Assembly: GCA_021234535.1 (NCBI GenBank)
Contig: CM037842.1
Span: 27,930,189 to 27,994,188, forward strand
Direction: 5' to 3'
Origin: Stichopus chloronotus
Lineage: Eukaryota > Echinodermata > Holothuroidea > Aspidochirotida > Stichopodidae
DNA length: 64,000 nt
The notes beneath the pieces are model-generated. The model did no database searches. It was not told where the DNA came from and saw only the letters and a list, made by a program, of their open reading frames with translations. Position numbers and translations under genes: made by a program. Positions 48,084 to 59,616 of this stretch are shown here, piece after piece; within the stretch, counting starts at the first letter, position 1, and each line of letters starts with the position of its first letter.

Positions 48084-49220
48084 CTATAAGAGAAAAAAGA
48101 ATGTTTATGTAAATAAATTAAGTATGTGAGACCCACAGGTAAGGTACACCATGGACCTATCACATGTGATAGGGGGCTGCATGAAATTATCAAACCTCAC
48201 GAATCCCTATGGTTGCACTGGCTAGAAAATGGAATGTCATTCCATACTGTGATTATTAAAAGAAGGGAATAGCAATTTAATGATAATATAGCTGATTAAG
48301 ATTGGAGATTCATGTGGAGTAAATCCCATGTATGCATTCATTAATACAAATTTTCTGCCACACGATTTCATAGATCTTCTCGTAAACTTTTGTACATCTG
48401 AAAAATCATGCCTTAGTACCTATTGCAGTAACAGTGATGGCACAAAGGTTTAACACACTAACCATATTGTATACACTGAAATAAACAGTAATGACATTTC
48501 CCTTAATGCATTACACATGTAACACATACATGCACTAATTATTATCACATTAGGAGGGCTTCATATTTTACAACATTAAAGTAGGTAGCACACACACGTT
48601 CAGTAACATACAGACCCAAAGTAATTAGACCCCCATGTCATTTTACTTTACAGTTTACTGATACCACGTAAAGAAATGTTAACACGTCATTATTAAGTCA
48701 TGGTTTTGTGGCTAGCTAGTACTGTACATCAGACATCACATGAATGCCAACATCACAAGGCTTTTATGTCAGTGCTATTTATTAAGGGGCCTACAGTATT
48801 CGACATTATCAACAAACATCAGATCTTAAGACATGGCTTGACATAATACTTATTCATGCTGCTGGAATTTTCACATTACAATTGCACCAGTTCTTCAGAA
48901 TAGTTGATGCAGTAATTTAAAAAAAAAAAAGAATGCAAAAGTTATTTCTGCAATGTGAACCACAGTATGTGCTCACAGTAATACACACGTAATATTTACT
49001 CCCATCCTGACTGTTTCAACACAACACATTTTTTTGGATACAGTAAAATGAGTTAGCAATATCCAGTGGGCCAACAGGAGGGGGGTGTGGGCATTTCCAA
49101 CAGTCAGAACCTTTCCCCATAGTTTCCTCCCAATCAGCATGATGTGACCTGACAAATGCATACTTTACATGTATATGCCTATTACCTATTTTCATTCATA
49201 TTTTGGCATTTTTCTTTCTG
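48084..49220. other. Intron upstream of the NACHT exon
   Basis: No mobile element with clear ends and no exon. An A run lies at about 48,919–48,930. Confidence 0.4.
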
Positions 49221-49227
49221 TAGGAAA

Positions 49228-49690
49228 TCAATGAGACTTAAAATTTTCACTCAAAGATACATGCTAAGCCCTCAGAATTTTTGGACCAGGGGTTTGCCCC
49301 TGAACCACCAACAGACTTTGCCTCTGGACACCGCAAGGGGTTGAAAGTTTTCATATTTGAATTACTTTTTGAGAGCTAACTTCGCACCCAGAAATACTGT
49401 ATGCTAAAACTTCAGAGATCCAGTGGAACCCCACCGGATCTTGCCCCTGGACCCATAAGGGGGTCCAAAGTTCTCATGGTCTACTTGAAGGAGAGGAATA
49501 GCCAAAATAATAAAACTCATTTGGAATCTTTGCGTACAATGATGCACTTTAAACAAAGTAACACCTAATGAGTTTTAAGTTTTCACCTAAAGATGTGCGA
49601 AGAACCTCAGAGCTTCTAGGAGATCTGTCCCTGGACCTCCACCAGGGCTTTGCCCCTGGACCCCACCAGAGGTCCTAAAACACTACGCTT
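49228..49690. repeat. About 170-bp imperfect tandem repeat
   Basis: Three units with TTTGCCCCTGGACCCCACC and TTTTCACTCAAAGATAC-like segments. No coding sense. Intronic. Confidence 0.65.
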
Positions 49691-50157
49691 GTGCTTTGTG
49701 CTTGAATTCGCTTGATGCACTACATTTACGCCCTCTCAGTAGTTTCTTTTGCCCTCCATTTGCTGCCCCAAATCTAAGATCCTGTTGTAGCTACTGCTCA
49801 AAGGTTATATCTTCATTTTATCCCATAACATTCTTTCCTTGTTACACTACTTTGTTACTTTAAGCAATATTCACTCTGTAAAGTTTTACCTCTCTTTAAA
49901 TTCTTCTGACTTTTTCCTTTATCAGCTGTACTTTACCTGTACTTACTGTACTTTACTTACATATTTTTATGTCTTTTAATGCTTTCAATCATGTTTCATC
50001 ATTGTTGTATTTTACAGGAAAGTGCAATTTCAACACAGATAATTCAATAAGGTTCACTTTTATCAACGCATCTGTATCCATTTACCTGTAGTGCATTTAT
50101 GTTCATACACAAACAGAAATGACTTGTTTCTCCTACTATATTCTAGGTTTACTGTAC

Positions 50158-50472
50158 CTTTGAATGTATTGACAGGTATCTTCTTTATCTGATTACTTTC
50201 TTCAACCAGGGATTGGTATTCCTCTACTTTGGCAACAGCCTGTACTAACTGAAGTTCCCTTAATGGGGGAATGAGGGCACTAACATCAAATTGATGAATC
50301 AGACCCCTCTCATCAAGAAATGTGAGCAAGGTGAGCCCTGGTGTCCGGCTGGCAGTGACTTTGTCTTTCTCCACATCAATAACTTTGAAGTAATCACAAA
50401 GCTTCTCTGGTACTGACAGTGTCAGATGAGATGACAAAGCAGCTAAGAACCTTTCATGCGGTGTTTCCTCAC
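50158..50472 (-). CDS. Exon B: second death-effector-like domain
   Basis: Acceptor TTTATACTCAG before 50,472; donor CAAAG|GTACAG after 50,158. The 315-nt exon enters in phase 1 and leaves in phase 1, matching the exons on both sides. About 105 residues: helix 1 around RFLAALSSHL, a middle FKVIDVEKDKV, then LLTFLDERGLI and SALIPPLRELQLVQAV, the same DED-like pattern as exon A (LxxLxxRG followed by a leucine-rich helix pair), ending in a charged tail before the NACHT exon. Two DEDs in tandem are the arrangement of caspase-8/10 and FLIP, but here they precede a NACHT NTPase. The intron separating exons A and B (50.5–57.6 kb) is filled by nested transposons. Confidence 0.8.
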
Positions 50473-50994
50473 CTGAGTATAAAATAAAAATACAGTATTG
50501 TCAGGATGCTGTACACCTCACATCAAATATTATATATGCTTTGTTTTTCCCAGGCTATGGGCTACTACTGTATAAGGATTGTTAATTTAGAGAACAGGAA
50601 ATAAAACATGACATTGAAGGAAAAATCGAAAGTGATAAAAAAGAAGTGCCTACATCTAAATACATACAATCTGCATAAATTTATTAGACTGACCTCGAAA
50701 GTTATAAAAATACAATGACCATGAATAACTTCAAATTTACAGAACATTTAATTCTTAGCAACTCAAAAAAACAAATTTTCTAATACAGTGTCTAACTGCT
50801 GCATAGGTTTCATTAAATATCCTTAACTCCCAATATTCAAAGAGGACATGCTTTGCAAATGCAGATGTTGTTTTCCTCACCAGTACAGAAACACTTCCAT
50901 AAATTTTATTTGAAACTCAAATCTTCTTAAAAATATAACATTATGTATTAATGCTAAAAGGGGTTTAGTCCTAAGCTGCACCCTTAAAAAAAAA

Positions 50995-51804
50995 AACCAG
51001 AAAGCCAAAAGGCTTTGTGATTCCTTGCTACATGGTTATATTATAACAAACATGAATTATCCACATGACAAGTATAAGATCAACAGCAGTTATTGTTCTT
51101 GACGCACCACAAGCCTTTAACCCAGTACATGAACTTTATTTTGGTGACCTGAAATGACCGTGACATTTTAAGTCCACCAAAAGCAATAGCGATCACCTAC
51201 CCAGTATCGCCAACCCACACATCAAGTATGACATTAGTCACCATTAACCTTCTGGAGTTAATGTCTTAGCAAGTTTTGACCTCGGGTGACTTCAAACAAC
51301 CTTTGACCTCCACCACAAACAAAGGAGTCTTCTACTTAGTATATACAATCTACACATCAAGTAAGACATCAGTCAAGGTTAGACTCCTGGAGATATTGTG
51401 TTTACACATTTTTACAGTCTGACCTCCGATGACCTCAAATGACCCTTGACCTCAACCAAAACATTATTACCAAACCACAGATCAAGTATCACATCAGTCA
51501 TGGTTACTCTTCTGGAGATACTGTGTTTTCAAGGTTTTTCAGTTTGACCTCTAGTGACCTCAAATGACCTTTGCCCCTCACCAAAGATGACAGGGATCAT
51601 CTAATCAGTATGACCAAGCAACACACTAAGTATGACATCAGTCACAGTTACCCTCTTGGAGAAATTGCGTTTACAAGGTTTTCACAATTTGACCTTTGGT
51701 GACCTCAAATGACCTTTGACTTTCACCAAAATCAAAGGGAGTACTCTACTGACTATATACGATCCACACAACAAGTATGACATCGGTCACAGTTACCCTT
51801 CTGG
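50995..51804 (+). mobile_element. HINE-like element, copy c, left part
   Basis: AACCAG, palindrome AAAGCCAAAAGGCTTT (51,001–51,016), GATTCCTTGCT, then about five DR-core units, cut at CCTTCTGG by the transposon at 51,805. The right part resumes at 55,524. Confidence 0.85.
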
Positions 51805-54800
51805 GCAGTTCCGTAGTTGCGGACGTACATTTCAGAGACTTTGAGGGCCCAGTCTTCCAATGTGGTTGAGGCTGTAGGACATTTTACACTTGCATTTGGT
51901 GTGGTTATGGTAGAAGTGTGAAAACTGAAAATCTACTCCAAATCCCATTCTCTGTCTGCTTGATGGGTCACAAAAACATCCCTGTTGTGGACGTATTCAC
52001 AGAAAGGGCACTTTTTGAGTTACTTGTGGTTCAATCACATTCGCTCTGAAGTGTATAGATATTTAATTGAAACTGATGTGGTATTATTTGCATGAGGCCC
52101 TAAAGTGCAAAAACCAGCCAAGGCAAAAATCAAAGCTATTGCATTTCAGGTTGGGATTTTGCAATGTTTACCGTTGCGGACGTACATATTTTTGTGTTGC
52201 GGACGTACGCTGTGAATTTCCTGTACGTCCGCAACAACAAAATGACTGAACCTAGGTGGAAAAGCTAGACATATCACAGACAAATGACAGAATATTTGTC
52301 TCTAACAACAATAAGACTTAACAGTATTCATTCAAGGTGCTTGGGAGACAGATATCTTAATTTTCAGAATGTTTGTAATAAATTTCCAAATTACAGCGTC
52401 CTTTTTCGACTACCAGTGTGAAGTGGATGTAAATAACTAACTGAGCATCAAATTCAAGGCTAAAAATGCACTTACAAAAGTGCAAATCTTACACAAGGTC
52501 GTAGGCCTGCACATGTACTGTACCATAAATTGTAATCAGTACACTATTGCACAAATTGCAAAGTACAGCATGTGGTAATAAATTCAGTACCTTACCATAC
52601 CTTTGCATACATCCCTAATATTTAACAATGTGAAATCATGACCACATGGCAAATTCCTCTGCATTTATACATGTCAAATTTCTAATTAACTCTGGTTCAG
52701 TCAAATCTTTGTCAAGTAAAAATCACTAGAACAACAAACAAAGCAGGGCTGTAAAATCATGTAATTCAGCTAAGGCTTATGATCTGGAATTTCAAAGTTC
52801 AAACCTTGCAAAAAGTAAGAGAAAATGTGGTCAGTCTGTCTTGTGAAGAGCATATGTATACTGTAGTTGTACTGTACTGTCCTGGTAGAATTGGAACATA
52901 AATTTTCTCACACAGACTTTATGTGTTAAGTAAATCACTTTTTGAAATATACCAGCAGGTCATTTCCAAGTACAGTACTTTCTAGACTTTCATCTGTAAT
53001 TGAAAACTATTAAATAGTTCATAACTCAACACTTCCAGGTCAAATTGACCTGGAAGTTACAATTCATGAATACACTACCACAGCAAATTCACTAAGATTT
53101 AGATCCATTCTCTCACTTTCTTTTTCATCCACTTTTATCGTTTGCTTATTTTCATAGCTGTTCGCCATAGTTCTTAAATTTGCCTCTTTACTCTCTTTCA
53201 AAGAGGTGGTATGGATGAGAGGGTTGGATGGATGGATGCTATGTATTTTGGTATTGTACCTGCCAAAGCCTTTCCAGATTTTACTTATTTCTTGTATTTT
53301 AGTTGCAGATATATCTTTGACATGAACTTTCCATTTTTATCATCAGCAACATCTATGTGAGAAGTTCTTACGTATACAGTATCCCAATGGTTTGGTACTA
53401 CTGCCCACATGACTTCATACAGTTCTTTTAATGGTTCCCCCTAGACCCACCAACCCCTTGCCATGGAAAGTAACAAAGACGTGCCACCTTAACAGTTATA
53501 CTGAACACTGCTTCCCATTTTGAGAGGTTGGACAGCAGAAAGTGTTGCTTAAACCGAGAGCGACAGTAGTTTGCTCAATCAAAGAAAATATCAATTCTTC
53601 CTATCTCAGTTTATTTGTCTGTAATGAAACCGGGAAATGTCACTCATGAAAGCATAGACACTCAGTTTATTGTGCTGGAGATCATCAGATACTATTACTA
53701 AGCTTTCATGGAGGAGGAGCAGTGTTTGCATGGCCCCAAAACCAATGGTGTAACAATCTCAGTTAGTTCTCTGTGGCCATTAGCACACATTTATAAATTA
53801 ACAAATACACAATGTATGGTCTGACAGAAACTTTAAAGGGAAATAGGGCGTTTATTTTAGAGAAAACATCCATATTTTTGAAACCAATATTTGTGGACGT
53901 AGAATAATAGATTATTAAAAATAAGGAAGGACAGTAGCCTTCTTTTCAAGAAATAAGCTTCTCGTAGACAGAAATTCAGTTATTTGTTGTTCAACACTAA
54001 CTTGTTCACCCAAACTTTTCAAAATTCAAATGATGCATCTTCTATTACTCATCATATGCATAATGTTTTGAGGAGATGAAGCTTTGGTATATGTTTATTG
54101 ATGAGACTGAATGGTTTAACAATGACTACCGTTATTTTCTTTTGTATGTCATGTTGGTGTGTTTTGAACGCCCTATTTCCCTTTAAAGTAAACCCTGCAA
54201 AGCATGATCAGCGCATCAAAACTAGGCTGCGCATCTTGAATGGTGTCTTGATGTACCGTAATGGATGTGTAGCAACATAGGAGTATCTGAATATATAGGG
54301 GTGTCAGAACATCTAGAGGGTGTCAGAACATAGTACTGTAGGGCTGTACCCAAATTTACATGTTTATTTCTCCATGTATGGCATGCTAATGAATGGAGTA
54401 GCCAGTTTGTGTATCCAATGGGCAGACTGAATCTCCTATCTAATGTACTAGTGAGATGATCTCCAAAAAATCAACAAGCAAAGTTACCACATGCATGCCA
54501 TCAACATTTTGCTTTACAGTTTCAAAGACTGACGTATGTTGTTATTCGACATACACTTGTACCAGGCAAGCAGGCACCTTCATTTAACTCATTCAGTATT
54601 TCTGCAGAACAATGACTTCAACCGAAACCATTTTATCCATCCCAGCTTCCACTTGGAATATCTGATGTAGGTATGATAGCATCAAAGTACTGTATAGGAG
54701 CTTGTATATCAACAAAAACGAGTGTTCCAATCTTCCATGTACCTGACAGTGATAAAAGAATTCTACGAGTGAAGTCAGGATGTGTAGACCTACTTCTGGT

Positions 54801-55523
54801 AAATTGTGTGAGGGGGAAGGGGGCTTAAAGTGAGTGTGGAATTGTTGGGGATGCTTCAAATATTTATGGAATTCATAACTACCACTCAATGTTGCAATTT
54901 ATCAGGACAGTTAAGGATTTGTATGACTTCTGTATGTTTAATGTCTTTAAATATAACCGTTGTAGACGTACGTTGTTGCGGACGTACGTTTTTGGTGTAT
55001 CTTTGTAACAATGTATCTCACGAACAGAGAGACATAGAATGTTTATTTACTGTTGTTTAGACTACCCACATGGAGTGAACAGAAGATATGACTTGAAATA
55101 ATTTTGTGATACTTTGTTTGTAGTTCAGCTAAAAAAGTATGTGTTTTCCGTTGCGGACGTACATTTATGATGAAGTCCAAAATGAATTGTGTCCACTGCA
55201 GAGGAAATTGTACTTGTGAATTCCTGTTTGTGTTGGAATGATGGGTAAAGGCATTGACTTTTAAAACAACTCTTCAATGGATTTCTAGGTTGCTTTTCTG
55301 TCGCATTAACTTAGGGCATAAAAAATGTGTATTTTTTGCCTCATGTATTTGCGTTTTGACACTGTTGTGTTTATGACCTCACATATAACAAAATATAAAT
55401 GTTTGGTGGTATTCCATATTAATACACAAAAGTAGAGACTTAACCCTTTCATATGACATATAATTTACAACAATCTGACGATTTTTAATTTTAGCCGTTT
55501 GGTTGATGTAATTACGGAACTGC
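51805..55523. mobile_element. 3.7-kb DNA transposon inserted in HINE-like copy c
   Basis: Ends GCAGTTCCGTAGTT and, reversed, GCAGTTCCGTAATT; both sides are flanked by CCTTCTGG (51,797–51,804 and 55,524–55,531), an 8-bp target duplication, and removing the insert restores a normal DR-core unit. GTTGCGGACGTAC occurs at 51,816, 52,173, 52,196, 54,975 and 55,150 and inverted at 52,223, all near the ends, like transposase-binding repeats. No transposase frame was seen, so it is probably non-autonomous. The 8-bp duplication points to hAT-like families, but the ends lack the usual hAT signature. Confidence 0.85.
53833..54186. mobile_element. TTAA MITE, copy 2 (354 bp)
   Basis: Same ends as copy 1 (AGGGAAATAGGGCG and its reverse complement) and TTAA on both sides; inverted relative to copy 1. 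It is nested inside the 3.7-kb transposon. Confidence 0.92.
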
Positions 55524-56841
55524 CCTTCTGGAGATTCTGTGTTTTTAAAATGTTTTCACGATTTGACCTCTGATGACCTCAAATGATCTTTGACCTGGAC
55601 CACAAACAAAAGACATCATCTACACCATATGAACAACCCACACACTATGACATCAGTCCTAGTTACTCTTCTGGAGATATTGTGTTAACAAGGTTTTGAC
55701 AGTTTGACCTCTGGTGACCTCAAATGACCTTTGATCTCCACAAAAAACAATATGGATCATCTACTGAATATGACCAACCCACATATGAAGTATGACGTCA
55801 GTCACAGTTACTGTTCTGGAGATACTGTGTTTAAAATGTTTTTACAGTTTGACCTCTGGTGACCTCAAATGACATTTGACCTCCACCAAAAACGATAGGT
55901 ATCACCTGCTTAATATGAACAACCTACACACTAAGTATGACATCAGTCACAGTTACCCTTCTGGAGATGTGTTTACAAGGTTTTTTCAGTTTGACCTCTA
56001 GTGACCTCAAACGACCTTTGACCTTGACCACAAAGACTAGAGATCATCTACCTACTATGACCAAAACACACACCAAGTATGACATCAGTCACAGATACTC
56101 TTCTAGAGATAATGCGTTTACAAGGTTTTCACATTTTGACCATTGTTCACCAAAACAATATGGATCATCTACTTAATATGACTAACCCACACACCAAGTA
56201 TGACATCAGTCACAGTTACCATTCTTGACATATCATGTTTACAGGGTTTTCGCATTTTGCCATCTGGTGACCTCAAATGACCTTTGACGTCCACAAAAAA
56301 CAATAGGGTTCATCTACTTACTATGACCAACCCACACAGCAAGTATGAGATCAGTCATGGTTACCCTTCTTGAGATATCGTGTTTACAACAAGCATCACA
56401 CACACGCATACATGCACATACCCATTTAGGGCGCCGATCGGGGACATGAACTTTTCCTCACGTAAATGGGGATATCCCCACTTTCCATATGATGTCCCCA
56501 GTAAGTGGTATTTAGTCTTGCATGTATCCCCGATTCACCCCAGAAACGGGATTGTGTGTATAATTTTTTTACACACATACACCCCTATACACAGGTATTG
56601 ATCCATAAAATAGGTAATTGGGGACAAAGTTAGATTCGCCTATAAAGTTGAGGACGCATATCTGATACCCCAATTTGCATTATGTTAAAATATCCAGAAA
56701 AGCGGATATCCCCGTTTTTCGGCATATCCCCGGTTGCAAGTTTGAAGTTCCTGTGTGCGTCCCCGTTCGGCGCCCTATAAAACAAACCCACACACACGAC
56801 ATCAGGACTGCATAGATTCCTTTTGCCTGCGGCAAGGAATC
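55524..56841 (+). mobile_element. HINE-like element, copy c, right part
   Basis: Resumes with CCTTCTGGAGATTCTGTG, contains six or more DR-core units, then CA-rich sequence interrupted by a TA-flanked MITE at 56,429, and ends GACATCAGGACTGCATA plus the hairpin 56,815–56,841 (GATTCC…GGCAAGGAATC). Confidence 0.85.
56429..56775. mobile_element. TA-flanked MITE (347 bp)
   Basis: Ends GGGCGCCGATCGGGGAC and, reversed, GGGCGCCGAACGGGGAC: 16 of 17 bases match. TA flanks both sides (56,427–56,428; 56,776–56,777). The interior has GGGGATATCCCC palindromes. It sits within the CA-rich tail of HINE-like copy c. TA target suggests a Tc1/mariner-type helper; inferred. Confidence 0.85.
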
Positions 56842-57575
56842 AATCAGTGGCCCTACAGTAGCATCAGTTTACATCTCAAATGGATTCTCTACCTGTGGCA
56901 AAATTTCTATGCAGCCAAGCTTACTTTCCTGAATGTGTGTAACTGTGGGTAGGCTTTATGTAATTTACAAACTAAATGTCCAAATCTACTGTAGGATGAT
57001 AGGCAAAAAAAAAAAAGCGCACCCAGGTTGTGAGTATACAGAGGTGTGGCTACATGCAACGGCAGCCCTAGTGTACAGTAACAGTATTTGAATGCAGTCA
57101 CATCTACTTGGCCTTTCCGCTTGATGGAATACTCAAAACTCATCCATGTTATCTACAGCAGCCTACTCAATATGGAGAGATTAGAATATCAGACAGATTT
57201 ACTGTTTTATTCATTAATAGGATGCAATTTTAATTGTGGTTTGTAAGGATTTGCCTTAAAGTTTTTCTTTTTTCTTCGAATTATCCAATAATTTTCATCA
57301 AACAGGAAGCTTTGCAGCATTCACAGTGCACAAGATATGTCTAACAATAATGATAGGCTAAACTGGGTTTGTGTAGTAACATCACAACCTGCGTTAGTGG
57401 CGAGTCTGAGTTCAGTAACTATGATGAACCAGAAACAGCGAAAATCCTGCAAAGCTTCTCTACTACTATTTTACAGATCTGTATTGACAGTGATTACAAG
57501 ACCAAATGTGGAGATTTATTCACTTCATCAGCTTTCTCCTGTATCAAAGAAGAGTGAAAATGTAGAAATCCTCAC
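56842..57575. other. Intron next to exon A
   Basis: No mobile element with defined ends seen. Plus-strand frames at 57,337 and 57,369 overlap the exon or precede it and look accidental. Confidence 0.4.
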
Positions 57576-57849
57576 CTTTATACTTTCTGTAAAATTCTGC
57601 ACACTGGACTGCTTCCTTTAATTTCAGCTGATGAAATGCTTGAAGTAGTCTATTGATATTACTAGGATATACAATCCCACGCTCTTCAAGGCTGTTGAGG
57701 AGGTCCTTCACAGGTGACTGGCTGTCCGTGACTGTGTCTTGATGTTCCCTTGAGAGTTGGAAGAAATTTCCAACTTGTTGGCAGTCATTTGATGACAAAA
57801 CTTTAGCAAGTGTCCCTTTGAATACTTCATAGTCTTTGAATATCTCAGT
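57576..57849 (-). CDS. Exon A: first death-effector-like domain of the DED–DED–NACHT–ZU5–UPA gene
   Basis: On the minus strand a pyrimidine-rich acceptor ending TCTCTTACAG precedes 57,849 and a donor AAAG|GTGAGG follows 57,576. The 274-nt exon is open in entry phase 0 and leaves in phase 1. It encodes about 91 residues that look like a six-helix death-fold domain of the DED type: a leucine-rich first helix (VFKGTLAKVL), then KDLLNSLEERG and RLLQAFHQLKLKEAV, which fit the 'L-L-x-x-L-x-x-R-G' pattern of DEDs. Such domains normally recruit other DED adaptors or caspases. No initiator ATG lies in the exon, so a further 5' exon must exist and was not found. The domain type is assigned by eye; a CARD or death domain is the alternative. 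Confidence 0.75.
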
Positions 57850-57901
57850 CTGTAAGAGAAACAGATCTAAGTATATCAGAAAGGCTCACATGTAATGGTT
57901 A

Positions 57902-57932
57902 CCCACTCACTGCACCACCAGTGAGTGGATTT
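57902..57932. repeat. Perfect 10-bp-arm hairpin
   Basis: CCACTCACTG and CAGTGAGTGG separated by six bases, about 60 bp upstream of exon A on the minus strand. Could be the end of an element; no partner end found. Confidence 0.6.
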
Positions 57933-58189
57933 TTTTGTGCGGTAAGTGAAAGTTTAAATGTGGGTAAGTTACTGTAGGGGGTAGTGTATATTGATATTTT
58001 CATAATATGACTGATCAAAAATAAATTTAAAAAAATGATAAAGAGCATCAAGTTTATTGTGATTTCCTTTACTTTGCATGATTTATAACCTATCACAAAG
58101 TTTGCTACAAGAAACTGATGGGCTGTGTGGTTCCTTGTGTGAACTGTGAAGATCATTTTAACTAGAGTCCTTTAGACTTAAAATCTGCA

Positions 58190-58838
58190 ATTTATCAACT
58201 GAATACCATATAATCTGTAAGATAAGCATTTTGCAGGATTTCGTAAAAGAGCCCATTTGGACCTTGGACCCCAAACTCCTGAACACCCTGGGTTACACTA
58301 CCACAATGCCAATTTGTAGGAGAAGCGTTTTGCATGGTTTTCAATTCTGAACGGTCCAGTTTCCACTACGACAAAATGCTAATTTGACAAACCTTTCATA
58401 ATTGAAAGCAAAACATGCAACATTTTGCATAATTTTATAAAATGGTCCCTATGAATCATATGGGATCATTAGTTCTGAACTGGAGCAGTAATGAGACACA
58501 ATTTCAACTGAATGCCATACAATCAGTAGTAGAAGCACTTTGCATGATTTCATAAAAGGGCCTATATGGCCATTTGGACCTTGGACCCCCAAATCCTAAA
58601 CACTTAAGTTTCCACTACCACAATGCTAATTTGAAAAACCTTTACCATACCCAAGCAAGTGTCACACAGACACAGGTTTTTGCCCCCAGTATCCCAACAT
58701 TTGACTTCCACCAAAAACAAAAGGGGACAGCTTCTCAGTATCAAATATTGAGTTAGATGTGCCCAAGCAAGTGTCACAGACACACACACACATGCAGACC
58801 TGACTGCATAAATTCCTTAGCTGATGCAAGGAACCCAA
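58190..58838 (+). mobile_element. HINE-like element with third core type
   Basis: About three diverged units with TTTGGACCTTGGACCCC and TTTCCACTAC(C/G)ACAATGC, then CACACACACAC, GACCTGACTGCATA and a degenerate hairpin ATTCCTTAGC…GCAAGGAA. The core differs from both the DR core and the 34-kb core. Confidence 0.65.
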
Positions 58839-58969
58839 AACAGTTATAATCCAGAATGTACGACACAAGTGCCACATATTTTGAACTAAGAATACTGATA
58901 ATGCTCATTGGCAATTTTACATTCTAATGGTACCTGCAGACTGTTCAACCTGCACAATATTGTTTTATT

Positions 58970-59590
58970 ATTAAGGCAGAAGTATGTTGATTTTGTTTTT
59001 CTGGATTTTCAGAAAGCTTTTGATAAGGTTCCCGACCCATACACAGTAGACCCCCAAATGGATTCAGAATTGGCTATGTAATGGGAAGCAGAGGATGGTT
59101 TAACTTGAAATGGTTGCACTCCCTCTTGGCAGGAGGTACTATAGGTGTTCTCTAGGGGTCTGTGTTGGGTCCTCTCATGTTTATTGCTTTCATTAATGAC
59201 ATTGATGTTGATATTGTGCATAGAACCAAGAAGTTTGCTGATGACACCAAACTGTATCCTGAGGTCTCCTCTGAAGATGATTCGAAAAGTTTTTAGAAGG
59301 ATTTAGAGAGGGTGTTCACTTGGTGTCAAGAGAGGCAAATGCTGTTCAATATTGATAAATGCAAGTTTATGCATATTGGCAATAATAATCCTAGGTATTC
59401 GTACACTTTAAATGGACAGTCACTGCAAGAGGTTTCTGTTGAAAGGTACTTAGGTGTTCATATAAATTCTTCTTTACAGCCAGCTAAGCAGTTTGTTGAA
59501 GCATCTAGAAGAGTAAATAGGATTTTAGGTATGATTAAGAGAAATTTTAGAATCCCTCAAGCAAGACATTGTTGTTGGACTCTATAAGCA
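58970..59590 (+). pseudogene. LINE reverse-transcriptase fragment
   Basis: Reads KYVDFVFLDFQKAFDKVP, then CVLGPLMFIAFINDID, FADDTKLYPEV (FADD codons at 59,234–59,245), DLERVFTWCQERQML, NIDKCKFMHIG and VERYLGVHINSSL. These are RT motifs of a CR1/L2/jockey-type element. Several stops and frame changes upstream; open from 59,297 to 59,587. A HINE-like element begins right after it. Confidence 0.9.
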
Positions 59591-59616
59591 GTTGGTTAGG
59601 CCTCATTTAGAGTACA

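Noticed and set aside
47222..48112. Plus-strand open frames of 126 and 138 codons
   Set aside because: They lie opposite the NACHT exon and mirror its codon bias; no features of their own.
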